A DNA stretch of 64,000 nt from Aristolochia californica (GCA_029961685.1 JARWKL010000015.1:13142801-13206800), one strand, 5' to 3'. Shown: positions 41,728 to 56,076, numbered from the stretch's first letter. Program-made: numbers and translations. The notes: generated by a model from the letters alone, not told the origin.

Positions 41728-44700
41728 AGGATAGGCAAAAAGTGGGTTGTTTGGCACTGGTAAATATCCAAACACTTGAGAATTTAACTTTTTCTACTCC
41801 CCTTAACTTTTGGCTCTGAAGGCCACTTGCATCCTCAATATGCTTGTGGCATGCATATCCACCACACTTAAAACATGTTAGGATCAGTTAGAGGTCTCTT
41901 TCCTATAAAATTCCACCAAGCTATTATTAGGGGGTTGTACTATTAAAATTTCCCAAACATGAATTTTGGAGTTCATTTTTAGTTCCTGAAATAATTTTCT
42001 ATTTATTATTATTGTTTTCAAAATTATTTGCATACATGAATACTTGAATTTTCTATTTGTCGCGATTTTATATCTTTTTTGTTTACGAGGAAAAATTGGA
42101 GAGTGAAAACTCAAGTTTGGATCGAAAAAAAAATATTTGAAATGCACAAATGCTAAGAGTGATAATTCAAAAAAGTGTCTGTGATTTTTAAGGATAGGCA
42201 AAAAGTGGGTTGTTGGGCTCTGGTAAATATCCAACCACTTGAGAATTTAAGTTTTTCTACCCCCCCTAATATTTGGACCTGAATGCCACTTGTATTCTCA
42301 ACATGCTTGTGGCATGCATATCCACCACACTTAAAACATGTTAGGATCAGTTAGAGGTCTCTTTCCTATAAAATTCCACCAAGCTATTTTTAGGGGGTTG
42401 TACTAGTGGAATTTCCCAAACATGGATTTTGGAGTTCATTTTTAGTGCGTGAAATAATTTTCTATTTATTATTATAGTTTTCAAATTTTTTTGCTCACAT
42501 GAACTCTAAAATTTTCATTTTGTTGCGATCTTATATCTTTTTTGTTTACGAGGTAAAATGGGAGAGTGAAAACTCAAGTTTGGATCTGAAAAAAAATAAA
42601 ATTGAAATGCACAAATCCTGAGGGAGATAATTCCAAAAAGTATCTGTGATTTTTAAGGATAGGCAAAAAGTGGGTTGTTTGGCTCTGGTAAATATCTAAC
42701 CACTTGAGAATTTAGCTTTTTCTACTCCCCCTAATTTTTCGATCTGAAGGCCACTTGCATCATCAGCATGCTTGTGGCATGTATATCCACCACACTTAAA
42801 ACATGTTAGGATCAGTTAGGGGTCTCTTTCCTATAAAATCGCACCAAGCTATTATTAGGGGGTTGTACTAGTGGAATTTCCCAAACATGGATTTTGGAGT
42901 TAATTTTTAGTGTGTGAAATAATTTTCTATTTATTATTATAGTTTTTAAATTTTTGTGCACACAAGAACTCTAGAATTTTTATTTTGATGCGATGTTATA
43001 TCTTTTTGGTTTATGAGGAAAAATGGGAGAGTGAAAACTCAAGTTTGGATCTGAAAAAAAAAAAATTTGAAATGCACAAATGCTGAGAGAGATAGTTCCA
43101 AAAAGTATCTGTGATTTTTAAGGATAGGCAAAAAGTGGGTTGTTTGGCACTGGTATATATCCAACCACTTGAGAATTTAACTTTTTCTACTCCCCCTAAT
43201 TTTTGGATCTGAAGGCCACTTGCATCGTCAACATGCTTGTGGCATGCATATCCACCACACTTAAAACATGTTAGGATCAGTTAGGGGTCACTTTCCTATA
43301 AAATTGCACCAAGCTATTATTAGGGGGTTGTACTAGTGGAATTTCCAAAACTTGGATTTTGGAGTTCATTTTTTGTGCGTGAAATAATTTTCTATTTATT
43401 TTTATAGTTTTCAAATTTTTTTGCGCACATGTTCTCTAGAATTTTCATTTTGTTGCGATCTTTTATCTTTTTTGTTTACGAGGAAAAATAGAACAATGAA
43501 AACTCAAGTTAGGATCTTAAAAAAAAAAAATTTGAAATGCACAAATGCTGAGAGAGATAATTCCAAAAAGTATCTATGATTTTTAAGGATAGGAAAAAAG
43601 TGGGTTGTTTCCCTCAGGTAAATATCCAACCACTTCAGAATTTAACTTTTTCTACTCCCCCTAATTTTTTGGATATGAAGGCCACTTGCATCATCAGCAT
43701 GCTTGTGGCATGCATATCCACCACACTTAAAACATGTTAGGATCAGTTGGGGGTCTCTTTCCTATAAAATCGCCTGAAGTTATTATTAGGGGGTTGTACT
43801 AGTGGAATTTCCCAAACATGGATTTAGGAGTTCGTTTTTAGTGCGTGAAATAATTTTCTATTTATTATTATAGTTTTCAATTTTTTTTGCACACATGAAC
43901 TCTAAAATTTTCATTTTGTTGCGATCTTATATCTTTTTTGTTTACGAGGAAAAATGGGAGAGTGAAAACTCAAGTTTGGATCTGAAAAAAAAAATTTGAA
44001 ATGCACAAATGCCGAGAGAGATAATTCCAAAAAGTATCTGTGATTTTTAAGGATAGGCAAAAAGTGGGTTGTTTGGCTCTGGTATTTATCCAACCACTTG
44101 AGAATTTAACTTTTTCTACTCCCCCTACTTTTTGGATCTAAAGGCCAGTTGCATCCTCAACATGCTTGTGGCATGGATATCCACCACACTTAAAACAAGT
44201 TAGGATCAGTTAGAGGTCTCTTTCCTATAAAATTCCACAAAGCTATTTTTAGGGGGTTGTACCAGTGGAATTTCCAAAACATGGATTTTGGAGTTCATTT
44301 TTAGTGCGTGAAATAATTTTCAATTTATTATTATAGTTTTCAAAATTTTTTGCATACATGAATACTTGAATTTTCTATTTGTCGCGATTTTATATCTTTT
44401 TTGTTTACGAGGAAAAATTGGAGAGTGAAAACTCAAGTTTGGATCGAAAAAAAAATATTTGAAATGCACAAATGCTAAGAGTGATAATTCAAAAAAGTGT
44501 CTGTGATTTTTAAGGATAGGCAAAAAGTGGGTTGTTGGGCTCTGGTAAATATCCAACCACTTGAGAATTTAAGTTTTTTTACCCCCCCTAATATTTGGAT
44601 CTGAATGCCACTTGTATTCTCAACATGCTTGTGGTATGCATATCCACCACACTTAAAACATGTTAGGATCAGTTAGAGGTCTCTTTCCTATAAAATTCCA

Positions 44701-46836
44701 CCAAGCTATTTTTAGGGGGTTGTACTAATGGAATTTCCCAAACATGGATTTTGGAGTTCATTTTTAGTGCGTGAAATAATTTTCTATTTATTATTATAGT
44801 TTTCAAATTTTTTTGCTCACATGAACTCTAAAATTTTCATTTTGTTGCGATCTTATATCTTTTTTGTTTACGAGGTAAAATGGGAGAGTGAAAACTCAAG
44901 TTTGGATCTGAAAAAAAATAAAATTGAAATGCACAAATCCTGAGGGAGATAATTCCAAAAAGTATCTGTGATTTTTAAGGATAGGCAAAAAGTGGGTTGT
45001 TTGGCTCTGGTAAATATCTAACCACTTGAGAATTTAGCTTTTTCTACTCCCCCTAATTTTTCGATCTGAAGGCCACTTGCATCATCAGCATGCTTGTGGC
45101 ATGTATATCCACCACACTTAAAACATGTTAGGATCAGTTAGGGGTCTCTTTCCTATAAAATCGCACCAAGCTATTATTAGCGGGTTGTACTAGTGGAATT
45201 TCCCAAACATGGATTTAGGAGTTCGTTTTTAGTGCGTGAAATAATTATCTATTTATTATTATAGTTATCAAATTTTTTTGCACACATGAACTCTAAAATT
45301 TTCATTTTGTTGCGATCTTATATCTTTTTTGTTTACGAGGAAAAATGGGAGAGTGAAAACTCAAGTTTGGATCTGAAAAAAAAAATTTGAAATGTACAAA
45401 TGCTGAGAGAGATAATTCCAAAAAGTATCTATGATTTTTAAGGATAGGCAAAAAGTGGGTTGTTTGGCTCTGGTATATATCCAACAACTTGAGAATTTAA
45501 CTTTTTCTACTCCCCGTACTATTTGGATCTAAAGGCCACTTGCATCCTCAACATGCTTGTGGCATGGATATCCACCACACTAAAAACAAGTTAGGATCAG
45601 TTAGAGGGCTCTTTCCTATAAAATTCCACAAAGCTATTTTTAGGGGGCTGTACCAGTGGAATTTCCAAAACATGGATTTTGGAGTTCATTTTTAGTGCGT
45701 GCAATAATTTTCAATTTATTATTATTGTTTTCAAATTTTTTTGCACACATGAACTCTAAAATTTTCATTTTGTTGCGATCTTATATCTTTTTTTTTACCA
45801 AGAAAAATGGGAGAGTGAAAACTCAAGTTTGGATCTGAAAAAAAAAAAAATTTGAAATGCACAAATGCTGAGGGAGATAATTCCAAAAAGTATTTGTGAT
45901 TCTAAAGGATAGGCAAAAAGTGGGTTGTTTGGCTCTGGTAAACATCCAACCACTTGAGAATTTAACTTTTTCTACTCCCCCAAATTTTTGGATCTGGAGG
46001 CCACTTGCATCATCAAAATGCTTCTGGCATGCATATCCACCACACTTAAAACATGTTAGGATCAGTTGGGGGTCTCTTTCCTATAAAATTGCACCAAGCT
46101 ATTATTAGGGGGTTGTACTAGTGGAATTTCCCAAACATGGATTTTGGAGTACATTTTTAGTGCGTGAAATAATTTTCTATTTATTATTATAGTTTTCAAT
46201 TTTTTTTGCGCACAAGAACTCTGGAATTTTCATTTTGATGCGATCTTATATCTTTTTTGTTTACATAGAAAAATGGGAGAGTGAAAACTCAAGTTTGGAT
46301 CTAAAAAAAATAAATTTGAAATGCACAAATGCTGAGAGAGATTGTTCCAAAAAGTATCTGTGATTTTTAAGGATAGGCAAAAAGTGGGTTGTTTGGCTCT
46401 GGTAAATATCCAACCACTTGAGAATTTAACTTTTTCTTCTCCCCCTAATTTTTGGATCTGAAGGCCACTTGCATCCTCAACATGCTTGTGGAATGCATAC
46501 CCACCACACTTAGAACATGTTAGGATCAGTTAGGGGTCTCTTTCCTATAAAATTCCACCAAGCTATTATTAGGGGGTTGTACTAGTGGAATTTCCCAAAC
46601 ATGGATTTTCGATTTCATTTATAGTGCGTGAAATAATTTTCTTTTTTTTATTATACTTTTCAAATTTTTTTGCACGCATGAACTCTAGAATTTTCATTTT
46701 GTTGCGATCTTATATCTTTTTTGTTTTCGAGGAAAAATGGGAAAGTGAAAACTCAAGAAAGGAGCTGAAAATAAAATAAAATTTGAAATGCACAAATGCT
46801 GAGAGAGATAATTCCAAAAAGTATATGTTATTTTTA

Positions 46837-47277
46837 AGGATAGGCAAAAGGTGGGTTGTTTGGCTCTGGTAAATATCCAACCACTTGAGAATTTAACTTT
46901 TTCCACTCCCCCTAATTTTTGGATCTCAAGGCCTCTTGCATCCTGAACATGCTTGTGGCATTAGGATCAGTTAGAGGTCTCTTTCCTATAAAATTCCACC
47001 AAGCTATTATTAGGGGGTTGTACTAGTAGAATTTCCCAAACATGGATTTTGGAGTTCATTTTTAGTGCGTGAAATAATTTTCTATTTATTATTATAGTTT
47101 TCAAATTTTTTTGCACACAAGAACTCTAGAATTTTCATTTTGAACTGATCTTATAACTTTTTTGTTTACGAGGAAAAATGGGAGAGTGAAAACTCAAGTT
47201 TGGATCTCAAAAAAAAAAAAAATTTGAAATGCACAAATACTGAGAGAGATAGTTCCAAAAAGTATTTGTTATTCTTA
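46837..47277 (+). repeat. Short monomer with 26-bp deletion (copy 1)
   Basis: This unit is about 441 bp. After gcttgtggca it jumps at 46961 straight to ttaggatcag, missing the 26 bp that normally hold gcatatccaccacacttaaa and acatg. It is linked to ggtgggttgtttgg preceded by gcaaaa, ttccactcccc, gatctcaaggcc and cctgaacatgc, and the unit to its left carries actcaagaaagga. The same package occurs in the other three deleted units, so they share one ancestor. Confidence 0.9.
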
Positions 47278-49606
47278 AGGATAGGCAAAAAGTGGGTTGT
47301 TTGGCACTGGTATATATCCAACCACTTGAGAATTTAACTTTTTCTACTCCCCCTAATTTTTTGATCTGAAGGCCACTTGCATCGTCAACATGCTTGTGGC
47401 ATGTATCTCCACCACACTTAAAACATGTTAGGATCAGTTAGGGGTCTCTTTCCTATAAAATCGCACCAAGTTATTATTAGGGGGTTGTACTAGTGGAATT
47501 TCCAAAACTTGGATTTTGGAGTTCATTTTTTGTGCGTGAAATAATTTTCTATTTATTTTTATAGTTTTTAAATTTTTTTGCATACATGTTCTCTAGAATT
47601 TTCATTTTGTTGTGATCTTTTATCTTTTTTGTTTACGAGGAAAAATAGGACAACAAAAAGTCAAGTTAGGATCTGAAAAAAAAAAAATTTTGAAATGCAC
47701 AAATGCTGAGAGAGTTAATTCCAAAAAGTATCTGTGATTTTTAAGGATAGGAAAAAAGTGGGTTGTTTGGCTCAGGTAAATATCCAACCACTTGAGAATT
47801 TAACTTTTTCTACTCCCCCTAATTTTTGGATCTGAAGGCCACTTGCATCCTCAAAATGCTTGTGGCATGCATATCCACCACACTTAAAACATGTTAGGAT
47901 CAGTTGGGGGTGTCTTTCCTATAAAATCGCATGAAGCTATTGTTAGGGGGTTGTACTAGTGGAATTTCCCAAACATGGATTTAGGAGTTCGTTTTTAGTG
48001 CGTGAAATAATTTTCTATTTATTATTATAGTTTTCAATTTTTTTTGCACACATGAACTCTAAAATTTTCATTTTGTTGCGATCTTATATCTTTTTTGTTT
48101 ACGAGGAAAAATGGGAGAGTGAAAACTCAAGTTTGGATCTGAAAAAAAAAATTTGAAATGCACAAATGCCGAGAGAGATAATTCCAAAAAGTATCTGTGA
48201 TTTTTAAGGATAGGCAAAAAGTGGGTTGTTTGGCTCTGGTATTTATCCAACCACTTGAGAATTTAACTTTTTCTACTCCCCCTACTTTTTGGATCTAAAG
48301 GCCAGTTGCATCCTCAACATGCTTGTGGCATGGATATCCACCACACTTAAAACAAGTTAGGATCAGTTAGAGGTCTCTTTCCTATAAAATTCCACAAAGC
48401 TATTTTTAGGGGGTTGTACCAGTGGAATTTCCAAAACATGGATTTTGGAGTTCATTTTTAGTGCGTGAAATAATTTTCAATTTATTATTATAGTTTTCAA
48501 ATTTTTTTGCACACATGAACTCTAAAATTTTCATTTTGTTGCGATCTTATATCTTTTTTTTTTTTACCAGGAAAAATGGGAGAGTGAAAACTCAAGTTTG
48601 GATCTGAAAAAAAAAAAAAATTTGAAATGCACAAATGCTGAGGGAGATAATTCCAAAAAGTATTTGTGATTTTTAAGGATAGGCAAAAAGTGGGTTGTTT
48701 GGCTCTGGTAAACATCCAACCACTTGAGAATTTAACTTTTTCTACTCCCCCAAATTTTTGGATCAGAAGGCCACTTGCATCATCAAAATGCTTCTGGCAT
48801 GCATATCCACCACACTTAAAACATGTTAGGATCAGTTGGGGGTCTCTTTCCTATAAAATCGCACCAAGCTATTATTAGGGGGTTGTACTAGTGGAATTTC
48901 CCAAACATGGAATTTTGAGTACATTTTTAGTGAGTGAAATAATTTTCTATTTATTATTATAGTTTTCAATTTTTTTTGCGCACAAGAACTCTAGAATTTT
49001 CATTTTGATGCGATCTTATATCTTTTTTGTTTACATAGAAAAATGGGAGAGTGAAAACTCAAGTTTGGATCTGAAAAAAAAAAAATTGAAATGCACAAAT
49101 GCTGAGAGAGATTGTTCCAAAAAGTATCTGTGATTTTTAAGGATAGGCAAAATGTGGGTTGTTTGGCTCTGGTAAATATCCAACCACTTGAGAATTTAAC
49201 ATTTTCTTCTCCCCCTAATTTTTGGATCTGAAGGCCACTTGCATCCTCAACATGCTTGTGGCATGCATATCCACCACACTTAGAACACGTTAGCATCAGT
49301 TAGGGGTCTCTTTCCTATAAAATTCCACCAAGCTATTATTAAGGGGTTGCACTAGTGGAATTTCCCATACATGGATTATCGAGTTCATTTATAGTGCGTG
49401 AAATAATTTTTTTTTTATTATTATAGTTTTCAATTTTTTTTGCACACATGAACTCTAGAATTTTCATTTTGTTGCGATCTTATAACTTTTTTGTTTTCGA
49501 GGAAAAATGGGAAAGTGAAAACTCAAGAAAGGATCTGAAAAAAAAATAAAATTTGAAATGCACAAATGCTGAGGGAGATAATTCCAAAAAGTATATGTGA
49601 TTTTTA

Positions 49607-50044
49607 AGGATAGGCAAAAGGTGGGTTGTTTGGCTCTGGTAAATATCCAACCACTTGAGAATTTAACTTTTTCCACTCCCCCTAATTTTTGGATCTCAAG
49701 GCCACTTGCATCCTGAACATGCTTGTGGCATTAGGATCAGTTAGAGGTCTCTTTCCTACAAAATTCCACCAAGCTATTATTAGGGGGTTGTACTAGTAGA
49801 ATTTCCCAAACATAGATTTTGGAGTTCATTTTTAGTGCGTGAAATAATTTTCTTTTTATTATTATAGTTTTCAAATTTTTTTACACACATGAACTCTAAA
49901 ATTTTCATTTTGTTGCGATCTTATATCTTTTTTGTTTACGATGAAATATGGGAGAGTGAAAACTCAAGTTTGGATTTGAAAAAAAAAAAATTGAAATGCA
50001 CAAATGCTGAGAGAGATAATTCCAAAAAGTATCTGTGATTTTTA
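49607..50044 (+). repeat. Short monomer with 26-bp deletion (copy 2)
   Basis: This unit is 438 bp, the shortest in the window. Its deletion junction at 49730/49731 is identical to that at 46960/46961, exactly 2770 bp (six units) away. It was evidently copied together with the surrounding block 47.96-49.85 kb. Confidence 0.9.
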
Positions 50045-50969
50045 AGGATAGGCAAAAAGTGGGTTGTTTGGCTCTGGTAAATATCCAACCACTTGAGAAT
50101 TTAACATTTTCTACTCTCCCTATTTTTTGGATCTGAAGGCCACTTGCATCCTCAACATGCTTGTCGCATGCATATCCACCACACTTAAAACATGTTAGGA
50201 TCAGTTAGAGGTCTCTTTCCTATAAAATTCCACAAAGCTATTATTAATAGGTTGTACCAGTGGAATTTCCAAAACATGGATTTTGGAGTTCATTTTTAGT
50301 GCGTGAAATAATTTTCTATTTATTATTATTGTTTTCAAATTATTTTGCACGCATGAACTCTAAAATTTTCATTTTTTTGCGATCTTATATCTTCTTTGTT
50401 TACGAGGAAAAATGGGAGAGCGAAAACTCAATTGTGGATCTGAAAAAAAAAATTTGAAATGCACAAATGCTTAGAGAGATAATTCCAAAAGTATCTGTGA
50501 TTTATAAGGATAAGCAAAAATTGGGTTGTTTCACTCTGGTAAATATCCAACCACTTGAGAATTTAACTTTTTCTACTCCCCCTAATTTTTGGAACTGAAG
50601 GCCACTTGCAACCTCAACATGCTTCTGGCATGCATATCCACCACACTTAAAACATGTTAGTATCAGTTAGAGGTCTCTTTCCTATAAAATTCCACCAAGC
50701 TATTATTAGGGGGTTGTACTAGTGGAATTTCCCAAACATGTATTTTGGAGTTCATTTTTAGAGTGTGAAATAATTTTCTATTTATTATTATAGTTTTCAA
50801 ATGTTTTTGCACACAGGAACTCTAGAATTTTCATTTTGTTGCGATCTTATATCTTTTTTGTTTACGAGGAAAATAGGGAGAGTGAAAACTCAAGTTTGGA
50901 TCTGAAAAAAAAAATTTGAAATGCACAAATGTTGAGAGAGATAGTTCCGAAAAGTATCTGTGATTTTTA
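50045..50969 (+). repeat. Monomers 109-110
   Basis: Two ordinary full-length units start at 50045 and 50507, between the nested region on the left and the 11-unit duplication on the right. The first shows ccacaaagctattattaata and gtaccagtggaatttcc, a variant shared with units near 44.27, 45.65, 48.42 and 61.39 kb. Nothing non-repetitive is present. Confidence 0.9.
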
Positions 50970-53900
50970 AGGATAGGCAAAAAGTGGGTTGTTTGGCTCT
51001 GGTAAATATCCAAACACTTGAGAATTTAACTTTTTCTTCTCCCCCTAATTTTTGGATCTGAAGGCCACTTGCATCCTCAACATGCTCGTGGCATGCATAT
51101 CCACCACACTTAAAACATGTTAGGATCAGTTAGGGGTCTCTTTCCTATAAAATTCCACGAGGCTATTATTCGGGGGTTGTACTAGTGGAATTTCCCAAAC
51201 ATGGATTTTTGAGTTCATTTTTAGTGCGTGAAATAATTTTCTATTTATTATTATAGTTTTCAAATTTTTTTACACAAATGAACTCTAAAATTTTCATTTT
51301 GTTGCGATCTTATATCTTTTTTGATTACGAGGAAAAATGGGAGTGTGAAAACTCAAGTTTGGATCTGAAAAAAAAAAATTTGAAATGCACAAATGCTGAA
51401 AGAGATAATTCCGAAAAGTATCTGTGATTTTTAAGGATAGGCAAAAAGTGGGTTGTTTGGCTCTGGTAAATATCCAACCACTTGAGAATTTAACATTTTC
51501 TACTCCCCCTAATTTTTGGATCTGAAGGCCACTTGCATCCTCAACATGCTCGTGGCATGCATATCCACCACACTTAAAACATGTTAGGATCAGTTAGATG
51601 TCTCTTTCCTATAAAATTCCACCACGCTATTATTAGGGGGTTGTACTAGTGGAATTTCCAAACATGGATTTTGGAGTTCATTTTTAGTGCTTGAAATACT
51701 TTTCGATTTATTATTATAGTTTGCAAACTTTTTTGCACACATGAACTCTAGAATTTTTTTTTTTGTTGCGATCTTATATCTTTTTTGTTTACGAGGAAAA
51801 ATGGGAGAGTGAAAACTCAAGCCCGGATCTGAAAAAAAAAATTTTAAAAGCACAAATGCTGAGAGAGATAATTCCAAAAAGTATCTGTGGTTTTTAAGGA
51901 TAGGCAAAAAGTGGGTTGCTTGGCTCTGGTAAATATCCAACCACTTGAGAATTTAACTTTTTCTACTCCCCCTAATTTTTGGGTCTGAAGGCCACTTGCA
52001 TCGTCAGCATGCTTGTGGCATGCATATCCACCACACTTAAAACATGTTAGGATCAGTTAGGGGTCTCTTTCCTATAAAATCCCACCAAGCTATTATTAGG
52101 GGGTTGTACTAGTGGAATTTCCCAAACATGGATTTTGGAGTTCGTTTTTCGTGCGTGAAATAATTTTCTATTTATTATTATAGTTTTCAAATTTTTTTGC
52201 ACACATGAATTCTAGAATTTTTATTTTGTTGCGATCTTATATCTTTTTTGTTAACAAGAAAAAATGGGAGAGTGAAAACACAAGTTTGGATCTGAAAAAA
52301 AAAAATTGAGATGCACAAATGCTGAGAGAGATAATTCCAAAAAGTATCAGTGATTTTTAAGGATAGGAAAAAAGTGGGTTGTTTGGCTCTGGTAAATATC
52401 CAACCACTTGAGAATTTAACTTTTTCTTCTCCCCCTAATTTTTGGATCTGAAGGCCACTTGTGTCCTAAACATGCTTGTGGCATGCATATCCACCACACT
52501 TAAAACAAGTTAGGATCAGATAGAGGTCTCTTTCCAATAAAATTCCACAAGCCATTATTAGGGCGTTGTACTAGTGGAATTTCCCCAACTTGGCTTTTGG
52601 AGTTCATTTTTAGTGCGTGAAATAATTTTCTATTTATTGTTATAGTTTTCAAATTTTTTTGCACACATGAACTCCAAAATTTTCATTTTGTCGCGATCTA
52701 TATCTTTTTTGTTTACGAGGAAAAATAAGAGAGTGAAAACTCAAGTTAGGATCTGAAAAAAAAAAAAATTGAAAGGCACAAATACTGAGAAAGATAATTC
52801 CAAAAAGTATCTATGGTTTTTAAGGATAGGCAAAAAGTGGGTTGCTTGGCTCTGGTAAATATCCAACCACTTGAGAATTTAACGTTTTCTACTCCCCTAA
52901 TTTTTTGATCTGAAGGCCACTTGCATCCTCAACATGCTTGTGGCAAGCATATCCACCACACTTAAAACATGTTAGGATCAGTTAGAGGTCTCTTTCCTAT
53001 AAAATCGCACCAAGCTATTATTAGGGGGTTGTACTAGTGGAATTTCCCAAACATGGATTTTGGAGTTCGTTTTTAGAGCATGAAATAATTTTCTATTTAT
53101 TATTATAGTTTTCAAATTTTTTTGCACACATGAACTCTAAAATTTTCATTTTGTTGCGATCTTATATCTTTTTTGTTTACGAGGAAAAATGGGAGAGTGA
53201 AAACTCAAGTCCGGATCTGAAAAAATAAAATTTAAAAGCACAAATGCAGAGAGAGATAATTCCAAAAAGTATCTGTGGTTTTTAAGGATAGGCAAAAAGT
53301 GGGTTGCTTGGCTCTGGTAAATATCCAACCACTTGAGAATTTAACTTTTTCTACTCCCCCTAATTTTTGGGTCTGAAGGCCACTTGCATCGTCAACATGC
53401 TTCTGGCATGCATATCCACCACACGTAAAACATGTTAGGATCAGTTAGGGGTCTCTTTCCTATAAAATCGCACCAAGTTATTATTAGGGGGTTGTACTAG
53501 TGGAATTTCCCAAACATGGATTTTGGAGTTCATTTTTAGTGCGTGAAATAATTTTCTATTTATTATTATAGTTTTCCAAATTTTTTGCACACATGAACTC
53601 TAGAATTTTCTATTTGTCGCCATTTTATATCTTTTTTGTTTACGAGGAAAAATTGGAGAGTGAAAACTCAAGTTTCGATTTGAAAAAAAAAATATTTGAA
53701 ATGCACAAATGCTAAGAGAGATAATTCCAAAAAGTATCTGTGATTTTTAAGGATAGGCAAAAAGTGGGTTGTTTGGCTCTGGTAAATATCCAACCACTTG
53801 AGAATTTAACTTTTTCTACCCCCCCTAATATTTGGATCTGAAGGCCACTTGTATTCTCAACATGCTTGTGGCATGCATATCCACCACACTGAAAACATGT

Positions 53901-56076
53901 TAGGATAAGTTAGAGGTCTCTTTCCTATAAAATTCCACCAAGCTATTTTTAGGGGGTTGTAATAGTGGAATTTCCCTAACATGGATTTTGGAGCTCATTT
54001 TTAGTGCGTGAAATAATTTTCTATTTATTATTATAGTTTTCAAATATTTTTGCTCACATGAACTCTAAAATTTTCTTTTTGTTGCGATCTTATATCTTTA
54101 ATGTTTACGAGGAAAAATGGGAGAGTGAAAACTCAAGTTTGGTTCTGAAAAAAAATAAAATTGAAATGGACAAATGCTGAGAGAGATAATTCCAAAAAGT
54201 ATATGTGATTTTTAAGGATAGGCAAAAAGTGGGTTGTTTGGCTCTGGTAAATATCCAACCACTTGAGAATTGAAATTTTTCTACTCGCCCTAATTTTTCG
54301 ATATGAAGGCCACTTGCCTCGTCAACATGCTTGTGGCATGCATATCCAGCACACTTAAAACATGTTAGGATCAGTTAGGGGTCTCTTTCCTATAAAATCG
54401 CACCAAGCTATTATTAGGGGGTTGTAATAGTGGAATTTCCAAAACATGGATTTTGGAGTTCATTTTTAGTGCATGAAATAATTTTCTATTTATTTTTTAT
54501 AGTTTTCAAATTTTTTTGCACACATGAACTCTAGAATTTTCATTTTGTTGCGATCTTTTATCTTTTTTGTTTACGAGGAAAAATAGGAGAGTGAAAACTC
54601 AAGTTATGATCTGAAAAAAAAAAAAAATTTGATATGCACAAATGCTAAGAGAGATAATTCCAAAAAGTATCTGTGATTTTTAAGTATAGGAAAAAAGTGG
54701 GTTGTTTGGCTCAGGTAAATATCCCAACCACTTGAGAATTTAACTTTTTCTACTCCCCCTAATTTTTGGATCTGAAGGCCACTTGCATCCTCAAAATGCT
54801 TATGGCATGCATATCCACCACACTTAAAACATGTTAGGATTAGTTGGGGGTCTCTTTCCTATAAAACCGCACCAAGCTATTATTAGGGGGTTGTACTAGT
54901 GGAATTTCCCAAACATGGATTTTGGAGCTCATTTTTAGTGCGTGAAATAATTTTCTCTTTATTATTATAGTGTTCAAATTTTTTTGCACACATGAACTCT
55001 AAATTTTTCATTTTGTTGCGATCTTATATCCTTTTTGTTTACGAGGAAAAATTGTAGAGTGAAAACACAAGTTTGGATCTGAAAAAAAAAATTTGAAATG
55101 CACAAATGCTGAGAGAGATAATTCCAAAAAGTACCTGTGATTTTTAAGGATAGGCAAAAAGTGGGTTGTTTGGCTCTGGTATATATCCAACCACTTGAGA
55201 ATTTAACTTTTTCTTCTCCCCCTAATTTTTGGATCTAAAGGCCACTTGCATCCTCAACATGCTTGTGGCATGCATATCCACCACACTTAAAACAAGTTAG
55301 GATCAGTTAGAGGTCTCTTTCCTATAAAATTCCACCAAGCTATTTTTAGGGGGTTGTTCCTGTGGAATTTCCAAAACATGGATTTTGGAGTTCATTTTTA
55401 GTGCGTGAAATAATTTTGAATTTATTATTATAGTTTTCAAAATTTTTTTGCACACAGGAACTCTAAAATTTTCATTTTGTTATGATCTTATTTCTTTTTT
55501 TTTTACCAGGAAAAAAGGGAGAGGGAAAACTCAAGTTTGGATCTAAAAAAAAAAAAATTTGAAATGCACAAATGCTGAGGGAGATAATTCCTAAAAGTAT
55601 CTGTGATTTTTAATGATAGGCAAAAAGTGCGTTGTTTGGCTCTGGTAAACATCCAACTACTTGAGAAGTTAAGTTTTTCTACTCCCCCTAATTTTTGGAT
55701 TTGAAGGCCACTTGCATCCTCAAAATGCTTGTGGCATGCATATCCACCACACTTAAAACATGTTAGGATCAGTTGGGTGTCTCTTTCCTATAAAATTGCA
55801 CCAAGCTATTATTAAGGGGTTGTACTAGTAGAATTTCCCAAACATGGATTTTGGAGTTCATTTTTAGTGCGTGAAATAATTTTCTATTTATTATTATAGT
55901 TTTCAAATTTTTTTGCACACATGAACTCTAAAATTTTCATTTTGTTGCGATCTTATATCTTTTTTGTTTACGAGGAAAATAGGGAGAGTGAAAACACAAG
56001 TTTGGATCTGAAAAAAAAAAATTTGAAATGCACAAATGTTGAGAGAGATAGTTCCCAAAAGTATCTGTGATTTTTA
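50970..56076 (+). repeat. Higher-order repeat, 11-monomer block, copy 1
   Basis: Eleven units start at 50970, 51434, 51897, 52360, 52823, 53285, 53750, 54215, 54683, 55147 and 55613 (5107 bp). In order they match the next eleven units. Diagnostic variants include ccacgaggctattattcggg (near 51156), ttagatgtctctttcc (51595), aagc/tccggatctg with ttttaaaagcac (about 51822 and 53212), cccaacttggcttttggag, gtcgccattttatatc, aatagtggaatttcc and ttatgatcttatttc. The similarity actually begins slightly earlier, near 50.86 kb, so the duplication breakpoint lies inside a monomer and the unit boundaries here are only nominal. Confidence 0.9.

Larger units (their letters stand above)
41728..50044 (+). 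repeat. Monomers 91-108, nested overlapping copies (domain B)
   Basis: Units start at 41728, 42191, 42656, 43121, 43586, 44050, 44513, 44978, 45441, 45906, 46370, 46837, 47278, 47744, 48207, 48676, 49140 and 49607. Three pairs of segments match far better than average. 42.02-42.87 kb matches 44.345-45.185 kb (2322 bp, five units; shared gcatacatgaatacttgaat). 43.07-44.33 kb matches 47.23-48.49 kb (4157 bp, nine units; shared ggcactggtatatatcc and ggtatttatccaacc). 45.19-47.08 kb matches 47.96-49.85 kb (2770 bp, six units). The second and third overlap between 47.96 and 48.49 kb, so the region was built by successive exchanges rather than one clean amplification. Confidence 0.88.
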
